A stretch of 64,000 nt of DNA from Pseudomonas denitrificans (nom. rej.) (lineage in GTDB: Bacteria; Pseudomonadota; Gammaproteobacteria; Pseudomonadales; Pseudomonadaceae). Location of the stretch: the NCBI RefSeq assembly GCF_008807415.1, contig NZ_CP043626.1, positions 3,658,001 to 3,722,000 on the forward strand. Direction: 5' to 3'. Of the stretch, positions 29,152 through 37,239 are shown piece by piece. The number at the start of each line of letters is the position of its first letter. Position 1 is the first letter of the stretch. A model generated the notes under the pieces. It was not told where the DNA came from, did no database searches, and was given only the letters and a program-made list of their open reading frames with translations. The translations under genes and the position numbers were made by a program.

Positions 29152-29913
29152 ATGACCCGCCAGCCCACCCAGATCAGCGCCGAGCAACGCCTGCAGGCAC
29201 TGCGGCCGGACGAGACCCTGTCCACCCCGCTCTACCTGCAGCTGGCCCGCAGCCTGGAGACCGCCATCCACGCCGGCCACTGGCGCGCCGAGGAGGCCCT
29301 GCCTTCCGAGCGCCACCTCAGCGAATACCTGGGTCTGTCACGGGTCACCGCGCGCAAGGCGCTGGAGGTCCTGCTGGAGCAGGGGCTGGTGCACCGCATC
29401 CAGGGCTCCGGCACCTTCATCACGCCGCGCCTTGAGCAGCCGCTGTCGCGCCTCTCCAGCTTCAGCGAAATGCTCCGCCTCAAGGGCTTCACCCCCAGTT
29501 CCACCTGGCTGGAACGCGAGATCAGCCTGCCGACCCACGAAGAAGTGCTCCGCCTGGGCCTGTCGCCGACCGAGAAGGTCGTGCGCATGAAGCGCCTGCG
29601 CAAGGCCGACGGCGTGGTCATGGCCATCGAACAGAGCAGCCTGCCGGCGCGCCTGCTCGGCGACCCGGCGACGGTCGGCGACTCCCTCTATGCCCACCTG
29701 GACGCCATCGGCCGCCCGGTGGTCCGCGCCCTGCAACACGTGCAGGCGGTCAACGCCTCCGCCGAGGAAGCCGCGCTGGTGGGCATCCGGCCCGGTACCG
29801 CGATGCTGCTGATGACCCGTATCGGCTACCTCGAAGACAACACCGCCATCGAGCTGACCGACACCTACTGCCGCAACGACTACTACGACTTCGTCGCCGA
29901 ACTGCGGCGCTGA
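29152..29913 (+). CDS. nagR: GntR/HutC-family transcriptional regulator of N-acetylglucosamine use (NagR)
   Basis: Regulator of 253 aa. A winged helix-turn-helix (about residues 25-92) contains LPSERHLSEYLGLSRVTARK. A UTRA ligand-binding domain (about 110-245) includes VRMKRLRKADGVVMAIEQSS and the ending ELTDTYCRNDYYDFVAE. It is the first gene of the nag cluster, 15 nt before nagA. Family knowledge (NagR/DasR) suggests a repressor released by GlcNAc-6-P or GlcN-6-P, probably binding the repeats just upstream and so autoregulated. Confidence 0.9.
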   Translation: MTRQPTQISAEQRLQALRPDETLSTPLYLQLARSLETAIHAGHWRAEEALPSERHLSEYLGLSRVTARKALEVLLEQGLVHRIQGSGTFITPRLEQPLSRLSSFSEMLRLKGFTPSSTWLEREISLPTHEEVLRLGLSPTEKVVRMKRLRKADGVVMAIEQSSLPARLLGDPATVGDSLYAHLDAIGRPVVRALQHVQAVNASAEEAALVGIRPGTAMLLMTRIGYLEDNTAIELTDTYCRNDYYDFVAELRR

Positions 29914-29928
29914 CCCGGGAAGACTCCG

Positions 29929-31035
29929 ATGCTCGAAGGCAACATCCTCACCCCCCAGGGCTGGATCGTGGGCCACCTGCACCTGCAGGAAGGCCGCATC
30001 CAGCGTATCGAAGGCTCGCTCGGCGATCCCTCGCACAACGACCTGCCCTACCTGCTGCCCGGCTTCATCGACCTGCATGTCCACGGCGGCGGCGGCCACG
30101 ACATCATGGAAGGCGCCAGCGCCTTTGCCGCCATTGCCCGCACGCACCTGCGCTTCGGTACCACTTCGCTGCTCGCCACCACCATGACGGCGCCGCGGGA
30201 CGAGATCGCCGGCGTGCTCGGCGCGCTGGGCGACTACTGCCAGGCTCCGCGCGGCAAGGCCGCACGCGTGCTGGGCGTGCACCTGGAAGGCCCGTTCATC
30301 AACTCCGGCAAGCTCGGTGCGCAGCCCAACTTCGCCCATGCCGCCGTGCTCGACGAAGTGGATGAGTTCCTGCGCCTGGCGCCTATCCGGGTCATCACCA
30401 TCGCCCCGGAAATCGCCGGCCACCTGCCGCTGATCAGCGCACTGGTCGAGCGCGGCGTGCGCCTGCAGATCGGCCACACGCTGGGCAGCTACGAGGATGG
30501 CGTGGCCGCCATGGAGGCCGGCGCCACCAGCTTCACTCACCTGTACAACGCCATGACCGGCCTGCACCACCGCGAACCCGGCATGGTCGGCGCCGCATTG
30601 GCCCACGCGCGGTTCGCCGAGCTGATTCCCGACCTGCTGCACGTGCACCCCGGCGCGATCAAGGTCGCCCTGCGCTCGATCCCGTGCCTGTACTGCGTGA
30701 CCGACTCCACCGCCGCCGCCGGCATGCCCGACGGCGAATACAAGCTGGGCAGCCACACCGTCACCAAGTGCCTGGGCGGCGTACGCCTGCCCGACGGCAC
30801 CCTGGCCGGCAGCACGCTGACCATGGATCAGGCGCTGCGCAACCTGGTGAAGATCGGCCTGCCCATCGCCGAGGCCTCCCAGCGTCTCTCGCAGTTCCCC
30901 GCCGATTACCTGGGGCTGACCGAGCGTGGTCGCCTCACCCCCGGAGCCTGGGCCGACATCGTGCGCCTGGACCGTTCCCTGACCCTCGAGACCGTCTGGG
31001 TCGAAGGAGACCAGTTTGACCTCGCTGATGCTTGA
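29929..31035 (+). CDS. nagA: N-acetylglucosamine-6-phosphate deacetylase
   Basis: Amidohydrolase-fold enzyme of 368 aa converting GlcNAc-6-P to GlcN-6-P and acetate. Metal site features include LHVHGGGGHDIMEG (H50, H52), the ligand Glu in GVHLEGPFIN, His in IGHTLGSYEDG and SFTHLYNAM, and the catalytic Asp in CVTDSTAAAG. It follows nagR by 15 nt. Its 3' end contains the ribosome-binding site and start codon of the next gene. Confidence 0.97.
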   Translation: MLEGNILTPQGWIVGHLHLQEGRIQRIEGSLGDPSHNDLPYLLPGFIDLHVHGGGGHDIMEGASAFAAIARTHLRFGTTSLLATTMTAPRDEIAGVLGALGDYCQAPRGKAARVLGVHLEGPFINSGKLGAQPNFAHAAVLDEVDEFLRLAPIRVITIAPEIAGHLPLISALVERGVRLQIGHTLGSYEDGVAAMEAGATSFTHLYNAMTGLHHREPGMVGAALAHARFAELIPDLLHVHPGAIKVALRSIPCLYCVTDSTAAAGMPDGEYKLGSHTVTKCLGGVRLPDGTLAGSTLTMDQALRNLVKIGLPIAEASQRLSQFPADYLGLTERGRLTPGAWADIVRLDRSLTLETVWVEGDQFDLADA

Positions 31036-32038
31036 AGAAGCACTGTCCGCCGCCGACGTGGTTGCGCGCCAGCTCACCGTACTGGACCGCAGCCTGCCGG
31101 AGCTCGGCGAGCGCCTGCGCGCTGTCGCACCGAAGCTGGCGATGACCGTCGCCCGTGGCAGCTCCGACCATGCCGCCAGCTACTTCGCCTACCTGACCAT
31201 GCAGCATGCCGGCGTGCCGGTGGCCTCGCTGCCGATGTCGGTGGTGACTTTACGCCAGGCGCCGCTGCAGGTGGACGGCCAGGTCGCCTTCGCCTTCTCC
31301 CAGTCCGGCCAGAGCCCCGACCTGGTCGACACCCTGAGCCGACTGCGCGAGCGCGGCGCCCTCAGCGTTGCCCTGGTGAACGCCGAGAACTCCCCGCTGC
31401 AAGCTGCCGCCGAGTTCACCGTGCCGCTGTGTGCCGGCCCCGAACGCAGTGTCGCCGCCACCAAGAGCTTCATCGCCACCCTCAGCGCGTCCACCCGTCT
31501 GCTGGCCCATTGGCAGCGCGACCAGGCGCTGCTCGAAGCGGGAGCCGGGCTTGCCGCCGACCTCCGGCGCGCAGCGGCGCTCGACTGGACGCCAGCCGTC
31601 GAAGCCCTGCGCGACGGCGAGCGGCTGATGGTGATCGGTCGCGGTACCGGCTTCGCCGTGGCCCAGGAGGCCGCGCTGAAATTCAAGGAAACCTCGGCGA
31701 TCCAGGCCGAGGCGTTCAGCAGCGCCGAAGTCCGCCACGGACCGATGGCCCTGGTGGACGAGCACTACCCGCTGCTCATCCTCGCCCCGCGCGGCCCCGA
31801 GCAGGCCGGCCTGCTGGCCCTGGCCGAGGACATGCGCCAGCGTGGCGCGCGCGTCCTGCTGGCCGCCCCGGACGATGTCGCCGGGCGTGACCTGCCGCTC
31901 GTAACCGCCGCCCACCCGGCGCTGGACCCGATCCTGGCGATCCAGAGCTTCTACGTCATGGCCGCCAGCTTGTCCGAAGCACGCGGCATGAACCCGGACC
32001 AGCCGCGGCACCTGAGCAAGGTCACCCGCACCCACTGA
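31016..32038 (+). CDS. nagB2: SIS-domain glucosamine-6-phosphate deaminase, NagB-II type
   Basis: Enzyme of 340 aa with two SIS domains like the C-terminal half of GlmS: first ARGSSDHAASYFAY and FSQSGQSPDLVDTL, second GRGTGFAVAQEAALKFKETS and AEVRHGPMAL. In this cluster it probably deaminates GlcN-6-P to fructose-6-P, replacing canonical NagB. I place the start at TTG 31016 because AAGGAG lies 6 nt upstream inside nagA. The in-frame ATG at 31028 (MLEEALSAAD) is 18 nt from that site. The overlap with nagA is 20 nt. Confidence 0.92.
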   Translation: MTSLMLEEALSAADVVARQLTVLDRSLPELGERLRAVAPKLAMTVARGSSDHAASYFAYLTMQHAGVPVASLPMSVVTLRQAPLQVDGQVAFAFSQSGQSPDLVDTLSRLRERGALSVALVNAENSPLQAAAEFTVPLCAGPERSVAATKSFIATLSASTRLLAHWQRDQALLEAGAGLAADLRRAAALDWTPAVEALRDGERLMVIGRGTGFAVAQEAALKFKETSAIQAEAFSSAEVRHGPMALVDEHYPLLILAPRGPEQAGLLALAEDMRQRGARVLLAAPDDVAGRDLPLVTAAHPALDPILAIQSFYVMAASLSEARGMNPDQPRHLSKVTRTH

Positions 32039-32049
32039 GCGCAGCCACC

Positions 32050-34563
32050 ATGAACAACAACAATCTGGCCCTCAAAGCCCCCCTGAGCGGGCCCGTGATG
32101 CCGCTCAGCCGGGTCCCCGATCCGGTGTTTTCCAGCGGTGCCATGGGTGATGGGATCGCCATCGACCCGCTGAACGACTGCCTGCACGCGCCCTGCGCCG
32201 GTGTGGTCATGCACCTCGCCCGTACCCGCCATGCCGTGACCCTGAAGGCCGACAACGGTGCCGAGCTGCTGTTGCACCTGGGCCTGGACACCGTCCAGCT
32301 GCAGGGCGAGGGTTTCGAAGCGCTGGTGCGGGAAGGTGAGCGGGTCAGCGAAGGTCAACCGCTGCTGCGCTTCGACCTGGACAAGGTAGCGCGCGGCAGC
32401 AGGAGCCTGATTACCGTACTGATCGTCACCAACGGCGAAGGCTACGAGCTGCGCCCGCTGACCACCACTTCGGTGGATGTCGGCGCGCCGCTGCTGCAAC
32501 TCAGCCGGACCGCTACGGCACCCGCGGCCAACGAACAACACGCTGGCGGCAGTGAAACCCGTGGCCGCGTCCGCGTGGCGCTGCGCGGCGGTCTCCACGC
32601 CCGCCCCGCCGCCCTGCTGCGCAAGACCGCCCAGGAGTTCTCCAGCCGCGCCGAACTGCATGTCGGCGGGCGCAGCGCCAGCATCGACAGCCTGGTCGGG
32701 GTCATGGGCCTGGGCGTCGCCGAGCAGGACGAAGTGGAAGTGATCTGCCGCGGCCAGGACAGCGAAGCGGCGCTCCACGCCCTGCTGAAAACCCTGGGCA
32801 CCGCCGATGGCGAACCCCATCCCCTTCCCACCGCCGCCATCCCGGTATCTGCACCGCGGGGCGCGGACGAACCCGGCGTGCTGGGCGGCGTCTGCGCTGC
32901 CCCTGGCTTGGCCAGCGGCCCGCTGGTGCGCCTGGGCACCATCCAGCTCCCGCAGGACACCGGAGATTCCCGACCGGACGAACAGCACCGCGCACTGGAT
33001 CAGGCACTGGAGCATGTTCGCGATGACGTCCGCACCACGCTGCAACAGGCCGGGAAACAAGGTCACGCAGACGAGGAAGCGATCTTCTCCGCCCACCTCG
33101 CCCTGCTCGAAGACCCCGGCCTGCTGGATGCCGCCGACCTGCTGATCGACCAGCGCATCAGCGCCGCCCACGCCTGGAGCCGCGCCGTGCAGACGCAATG
33201 CGGCATTCTGCTGGCGCTGGGCAACCCGCTGCTGGCCGAGCGCGCCAACGACCTGCGTGACCTGGAGAAGCGCGTGCTGCGCGTCCTCCTCCGCAAAGAG
33301 GGCGAACAGCCGGTCCCGGCCGGCAGCCTGGTGGCCGCCCATGAAATCACCCCGTCCGACCTCGGCCCGCTGGTGCGTGCCGGCGCTGCCGGCCTGTGCA
33401 TGGCCGAAGGCGGCGCCACCTCCCATGTCGCCATCCTTGCCCGCGCCAAGGGTCTGCCCTGCGTAGTCGCCCTAGGCCCGCAACTGCTGGAACTGGAAGA
33501 AGGCCGAACGCTGGTGCTGGATGCCGATCATGGCCGACTGGAATACAGCCCCAGCGCCGAACGGATCGCCCAGGTCGCCGCCCAGCGTGAACAACGCGAG
33601 CAGACCCGCGAACGCCAGCGCGTGCAGGCCCAGCAACCGGCCGTGACCCGCGACGGCAAGTCCATCGAGGTCGGCGCCAACGTCGCCAACCCGGAAGAAG
33701 CGGCCGAAGCCTTCGTCGCCGGAGCAGACGGCGTCGGCCTGCTGCGTACCGAGTTCCTCTTTCTCGACCGCCAGCAGGCGCCGAACGAGCAGGAACAGCA
33801 GCGCGCCTACCAGGACGTGCTGGACGCCATGGGCGAGCGGCGGGTGATCATCCGCACCATCGACGTCGGCGGCGACAAGCACCTCGCCTACCTGCCGCTG
33901 CCCGCCGAGGAAAATCCGGCCCTGGGCCTGCGCGGTATCCGCCTCGGCCAGGCACTGCCGCAACTGCTCGACCAGCAGTTGCGCGCACTGTTGCAGGTCT
34001 CGCCGCTGCACCGCTGCCGCGTGCTGCTGCCCATGGTCAGCGAAGTGGAGGAGCTGATCGCCATCCGCCAGCGCCTGGACCAGTTGGCGCAGGAACTGGG
34101 CATCGAGCAACGCCCCGAACTGGGCGTGATGATCGAGGTACCCTCCGCCGCCCTATTGGCCGACCAACTGGCCGAACACGCCGATTTCCTCTCCATCGGC
34201 ACCAACGACCTTTCGCAGTACACCCTGGCCATGGACCGCTGCCATGCCGGGCTCGCCGCGCGCATCGATGCACTGCATCCGGCCCTGCTGCGGCTGATCG
34301 CCCAGACCTGCGCCGGCGCCGCCCGCCATGGCCGCTGGGTCGGCGTCTGCGGCGCGCTCGCCAGCGAAGTGCTGGCCACGCCGGTGTTGATCGGCCTGGG
34401 CGTGCAGGAGCTCTCGGTGAGCCCCGGCCTGGTCGGCGAGATCAAGGCGCGGGTCCGCGAACTCGACGCCGAGGACTGCCGCCAGCGCAGCCAGGAACTG
34501 CTGGCCCTGGGCAGCGCCCGCGCCGTGCGGGAAGCCTGCACACGCCTGTGGCCGCAGCCCTGA
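32050..34563 (+). CDS. nagF: PTS fusion protein EIIA(Glc-like)-HPr-EI for N-acetylglucosamine
   Basis: Cytoplasmic phosphotransfer protein of 837 aa with three modules. EIIA spans about residues 5-150 (active H76 in LLLHLGLDTV). HPr spans about 170-260 (H183 in GLHARPAALL). Enzyme I spans about 275-837 (H459 in GGATSHVAILARAKGLP, PEP-binding LLRTEFLFLDR and GTNDLSQYTLAMDR). It carries the whole PEP-to-EIIB relay, so GlcNAc uptake needs no general EI/HPr. The start codon is directly followed by an AACAACAACAA stretch that looks like a Crc/Hfq site. Confidence 0.97.
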   Translation: MNNNNLALKAPLSGPVMPLSRVPDPVFSSGAMGDGIAIDPLNDCLHAPCAGVVMHLARTRHAVTLKADNGAELLLHLGLDTVQLQGEGFEALVREGERVSEGQPLLRFDLDKVARGSRSLITVLIVTNGEGYELRPLTTTSVDVGAPLLQLSRTATAPAANEQHAGGSETRGRVRVALRGGLHARPAALLRKTAQEFSSRAELHVGGRSASIDSLVGVMGLGVAEQDEVEVICRGQDSEAALHALLKTLGTADGEPHPLPTAAIPVSAPRGADEPGVLGGVCAAPGLASGPLVRLGTIQLPQDTGDSRPDEQHRALDQALEHVRDDVRTTLQQAGKQGHADEEAIFSAHLALLEDPGLLDAADLLIDQRISAAHAWSRAVQTQCGILLALGNPLLAERANDLRDLEKRVLRVLLRKEGEQPVPAGSLVAAHEITPSDLGPLVRAGAAGLCMAEGGATSHVAILARAKGLPCVVALGPQLLELEEGRTLVLDADHGRLEYSPSAERIAQVAAQREQREQTRERQRVQAQQPAVTRDGKSIEVGANVANPEEAAEAFVAGADGVGLLRTEFLFLDRQQAPNEQEQQRAYQDVLDAMGERRVIIRTIDVGGDKHLAYLPLPAEENPALGLRGIRLGQALPQLLDQQLRALLQVSPLHRCRVLLPMVSEVEELIAIRQRLDQLAQELGIEQRPELGVMIEVPSAALLADQLAEHADFLSIGTNDLSQYTLAMDRCHAGLAARIDALHPALLRLIAQTCAGAARHGRWVGVCGALASEVLATPVLIGLGVQELSVSPGLVGEIKARVRELDAEDCRQRSQELLALGSARAVREACTRLWPQP

Positions 34564-34592
34564 CGCCCCAGAACAAGAATCGGAGTCCCACC

Positions 34593-36353
34593 ATGACCAC
34601 TGAGCTGATCCAGACCGCACAAGGCCCGCGCCAGCTGCTCGCGCAGTTGTACGGCGGCTTCATCGAAACCCTGCAGCGCCTGGGCCGCGCCCTGATGCTG
34701 CCGATCGCCATCCTGCCGATCGCCGGCCTGCTGCTGCGCCTGGGCGACAAGGACCTGCTGAACATCCTGCTGATCCACGATGCCGGCAATGCGATCTTCG
34801 CCAACCTGGCGCTGATCTTCGCGATCGGCATCTCCGTCGGCTTCGCCCGCGACAACAACGGCACCGCCGGCCTGGCGGGGGCCGTGGGCTACCTGGTGAT
34901 GATGTCGACGCTCAACGCCATCGATCCCGGCATCAACATGGGCGTGCTCTCGGGGATCATCAGCGGCCTGGTGGCCGGCGCGCTGTACAACCGCTTCAAG
35001 GACATCGCCCTGCCGCAGTACCTGGCGTTCTTCGGCGGCCGGCGCTTCGTGCCCATCGTCACCGGTCTCGCCGCACTGGGCCTGGGCGTGCTGTTCGGGC
35101 TGATCTGGCCGCCCATCCAGCAGGTCATCGACGACCTCGGCAACCTGCTGGTGGGCAGCGGCAGCCTCGGCGCCTTCGCCTTCGGCGTGCTCAACCGCCT
35201 GCTGATCGTCACCGGCCTGCACCACATCCTCAACAACCTGATGTGGTTCGTCTTCGGCGCCTTCACCGACCCTGAGACCGGCCGGCAGATCACCGGCGAC
35301 CTCGCCCGCTACTTCGCCGGCGATCCGAAGGGCGGCCAGTTCATGGCCGGCATGTTCCCGGTGATGATGTTCGGCCTGCCGGCGGCGTGCCTGGCGATGT
35401 ACCGCAACGCCCGCCCGGAGCGACGCAAGCTGGTCGGCGGCCTGCTGCTGTCGATGGCGCTGACCGCCTTCCTCACCGGCGTGACCGAGCCCATCGAGTT
35501 CGCCTTCATGTTCCTGGCTCCGCTGCTGTACCTGTTGCACGCGCTGCTGACCGGGCTGTCGATGGCCATCACCGACCTGCTGAACATCCGCCTGGGCTTC
35601 ACCTTCTCCGGCGGCGCCATCGACCTGGCGCTGGGCTGGGGCAAGTCCACCAACGGCTGGATGCTCTGGCCGCTGGGCCTGTGCTACGCCGCCGCCTACT
35701 ACTTCGTGTTCGACTTCTGCATCCGTCGCTTCCAGCTGAAGACGCCCGGCCGCGAGGAGATCGACGAGAACACCGACGGCGAGACGGTTTCCAGCCCCTC
35801 CGAACAGCGCGCCCCTGCCTTCATCAAAGCGCTGGGCGGTGCCGCCAACCTGGAAGTGGTGGATGCCTGCACCACCCGCCTGCGCCTGAAGCTGACGGAC
35901 CGCAACAAGGCCTCGGACGCACAGCTCAAGGCGTTGGGCGCCATGGCCGTGGTGCGCCCCGGCAAAGCCGGCAGCCTGCAGGTGGTGGTCGGCCCGGAAG
36001 CCGACAGCATCGCCGACGAGATCCGTCGCGCACTGCCGGCAGGCATCCTGCAGGAGAGTGCAGCCCCATCCATCAGCGAGGATTCGGCCCCGCCGCCGGC
36101 GGAGCTCGTCTCGTCCCGGGAAGCTGGCGAATGGCTGCTGGCGCTGGGCGGCCAGGACAACCTGCGCAGTGTGGAGACCGTCGCGCTGACACGCTTGCGG
36201 GTGGCGGTGAAGAACGCTGAGCAGTTGCAGCGAGGTCGTCTCGCCGAACTGGGTTGCCAGGGCGTCAGCCAGGTCGCCGAAGGCGTCTATCACCTGTTGG
36301 TCGGGGTTCGTGCGGGGGCGTTGGGGCAGTCCTTCGACCGCCTGCGCGGCTGA
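34593..36353 (+). CDS. nagE: N-acetylglucosamine PTS permease EIICB with an extra degenerate EIIB-like domain
   Basis: Permease of 586 aa that imports GlcNAc as GlcNAc-6-P. The EIIC membrane domain (about residues 20-385) has GLHHILNNLMWF and TGVTEPIEFAFMFLAP. The first EIIB domain (about 405-480) has the phosphorylatable C426 in VVDACTTRLRLKL. A second EIIB-like domain (about 508-582) aligns over its length but has Ala531 where the Cys should be (SVETVALTRLRVAV). There is no EIIA here; NagF supplies it. The start at 34593 follows CGGAG, 29 nt after nagF. Confidence 0.96.
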   Translation: MTTELIQTAQGPRQLLAQLYGGFIETLQRLGRALMLPIAILPIAGLLLRLGDKDLLNILLIHDAGNAIFANLALIFAIGISVGFARDNNGTAGLAGAVGYLVMMSTLNAIDPGINMGVLSGIISGLVAGALYNRFKDIALPQYLAFFGGRRFVPIVTGLAALGLGVLFGLIWPPIQQVIDDLGNLLVGSGSLGAFAFGVLNRLLIVTGLHHILNNLMWFVFGAFTDPETGRQITGDLARYFAGDPKGGQFMAGMFPVMMFGLPAACLAMYRNARPERRKLVGGLLLSMALTAFLTGVTEPIEFAFMFLAPLLYLLHALLTGLSMAITDLLNIRLGFTFSGGAIDLALGWGKSTNGWMLWPLGLCYAAAYYFVFDFCIRRFQLKTPGREEIDENTDGETVSSPSEQRAPAFIKALGGAANLEVVDACTTRLRLKLTDRNKASDAQLKALGAMAVVRPGKAGSLQVVVGPEADSIADEIRRALPAGILQESAAPSISEDSAPPPAELVSSREAGEWLLALGGQDNLRSVETVALTRLRVAVKNAEQLQRGRLAELGCQGVSQVAEGVYHLLVGVRAGALGQSFDRLRG

Positions 36354-36365
36354 TGGCTGAGCATG

Positions 36366-36394
36366 AAAAAAGGCGCCTGCGGGCGCCTTTTTTT
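36366..36394. terminator. nag operon terminator
   Basis: A 7-bp GC stem with a short loop, an A-run on the left and seven or more T on the right, just after nagE and before a converging gene. Confidence 0.9.
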
Positions 36395-36397
36395 GGG

Positions 36398-36715
36398 TCA
36401 GAAGACCATGTCCGATAGCCGCCAGACCTCGAAGGCCGGCGTCTCGTACGGGTGGGCCTGCTTGAGGGCCTTTACCGAGTCATGGATCAACTCGTCGGCC
36501 ACCACCATCTCCACCTTCCATTCGGCGACCTGCTCGACGCTGCCGGCCTGGCCGATGTAGGGGTTGCTGCCCTGCAAGGGGCGAAACTGTCCCTGTCCGA
36601 GCGCCTGCCAGCAACAGCTGTCATAGGCACCGATGCGTCCTGCACCGGCGGCGAACACCGCTTTCTTGACCGGTTCCAGATGGCTTTCCGGAACGTAGAA
36701 ACACAGTTTGTACAT
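36398..36715 (-). CDS. NIF3/YqfO-type (CutA-like fold) small protein
   Basis: Protein of 105 aa starting MYKLCFYVPESHLEPVKKAVF, with the typical GAGRIGAYDSCCWQALGQGQF and the closing HPYETPAFEVW. This matches the stand-alone version of the domain inserted in NIF3/YqfO proteins, structurally like CutA. The start at 36715 follows GGAG. A trimeric metal- or ligand-binding role is family-level speculation; the function is unknown. Confidence 0.88.
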   Translation of the reverse strand: MYKLCFYVPESHLEPVKKAVFAAGAGRIGAYDSCCWQALGQGQFRPLQGSNPYIGQAGSVEQVAEWKVEMVVADELIHDSVKALKQAHPYETPAFEVWRLSDMVF

Positions 36716-36898
36716 CGGAGGCTCCGATCGAAACAGGGACACAGCCGTGACAAAGAGCGCCACGGGTGACAAATCCTGCCACAAATAGTGGCACTTTGCC
36801 TCTTATGACTTGCAGGTCATCGTGGAAGTTCGACCGTCCGGTTCCGGGCTTGTTCGCCAGGGAACGACTTTGTACGAAATCTGTGACGGACTTCGAGG

Positions 36899-37159
36899 TC
36901 ACCGACCGGTGAAGCGCCGCCAGCGCTCTTTCAGACCTGGCGCCGCCGGGGCGTGGGAGCCGTCGCAGAACGGCAAGTTCGCCGACAGTCCGCAACAGCA
37001 CAGCAACAGATGTCGCTCGCGCCCGACCGTCAGTTCCAGCGAGTCGGTACAACTCGCCGCGGCATCCGGCAGGCTGGCGCACTGCCCGCAGCGGTACAGG
37101 TGCAGGACCTGTCCCGGCGTGACTGCGCGAACCTCAGGAAGCCTCTCGTCGTCAGTCAA
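36899..37159 (-). CDS. CDGSH-type [2Fe-2S] iron-sulfur protein
   Basis: Protein of 86 aa. The C-terminal part has a complete mitoNEET-like cluster motif, CCCGLSANLPFCDGSH, giving the three Cys and one His ligands. An earlier stretch, YRCGQCASLPDAAASCTDS, looks like a second, degenerate CDGSH repeat. It has no signal or membrane segment. It sits alone between the NIF3-like gene and purL. The role is unknown; redox or cluster transfer is inferred from the family. Confidence 0.85.
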   Translation of the reverse strand: MTDDERLPEVRAVTPGQVLHLYRCGQCASLPDAAASCTDSLELTVGRERHLLLCCCGLSANLPFCDGSHAPAAPGLKERWRRFTGR

Positions 37160-37185
37160 CGCGCCCCTCCTCGATGGCCGGACAA

Positions 37186-37217
37186 AGAAAAAGGGGAAAG
37201 CCGAAGCTTTCCCCTTT
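37186..37217 (-). terminator. purL terminator
   Basis: A 12-bp stem (37190-37201 with 37206-37217) and 4-nt loop; the A-run on the left reads as a T-run on the reverse strand, about 25 nt past the purL stop. Confidence 0.85.
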
Positions 37218-37239
37218 CCCGTGTCGCATCAGTTCGGAC

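Noticed and set aside
33888..36293. An 800-codon reverse-strand frame opposite nagF and nagE
   Set aside because: It spans the junction of two certain genes in antisense and has low-complexity Gln/Arg/Asp-rich sequence. Not a gene.
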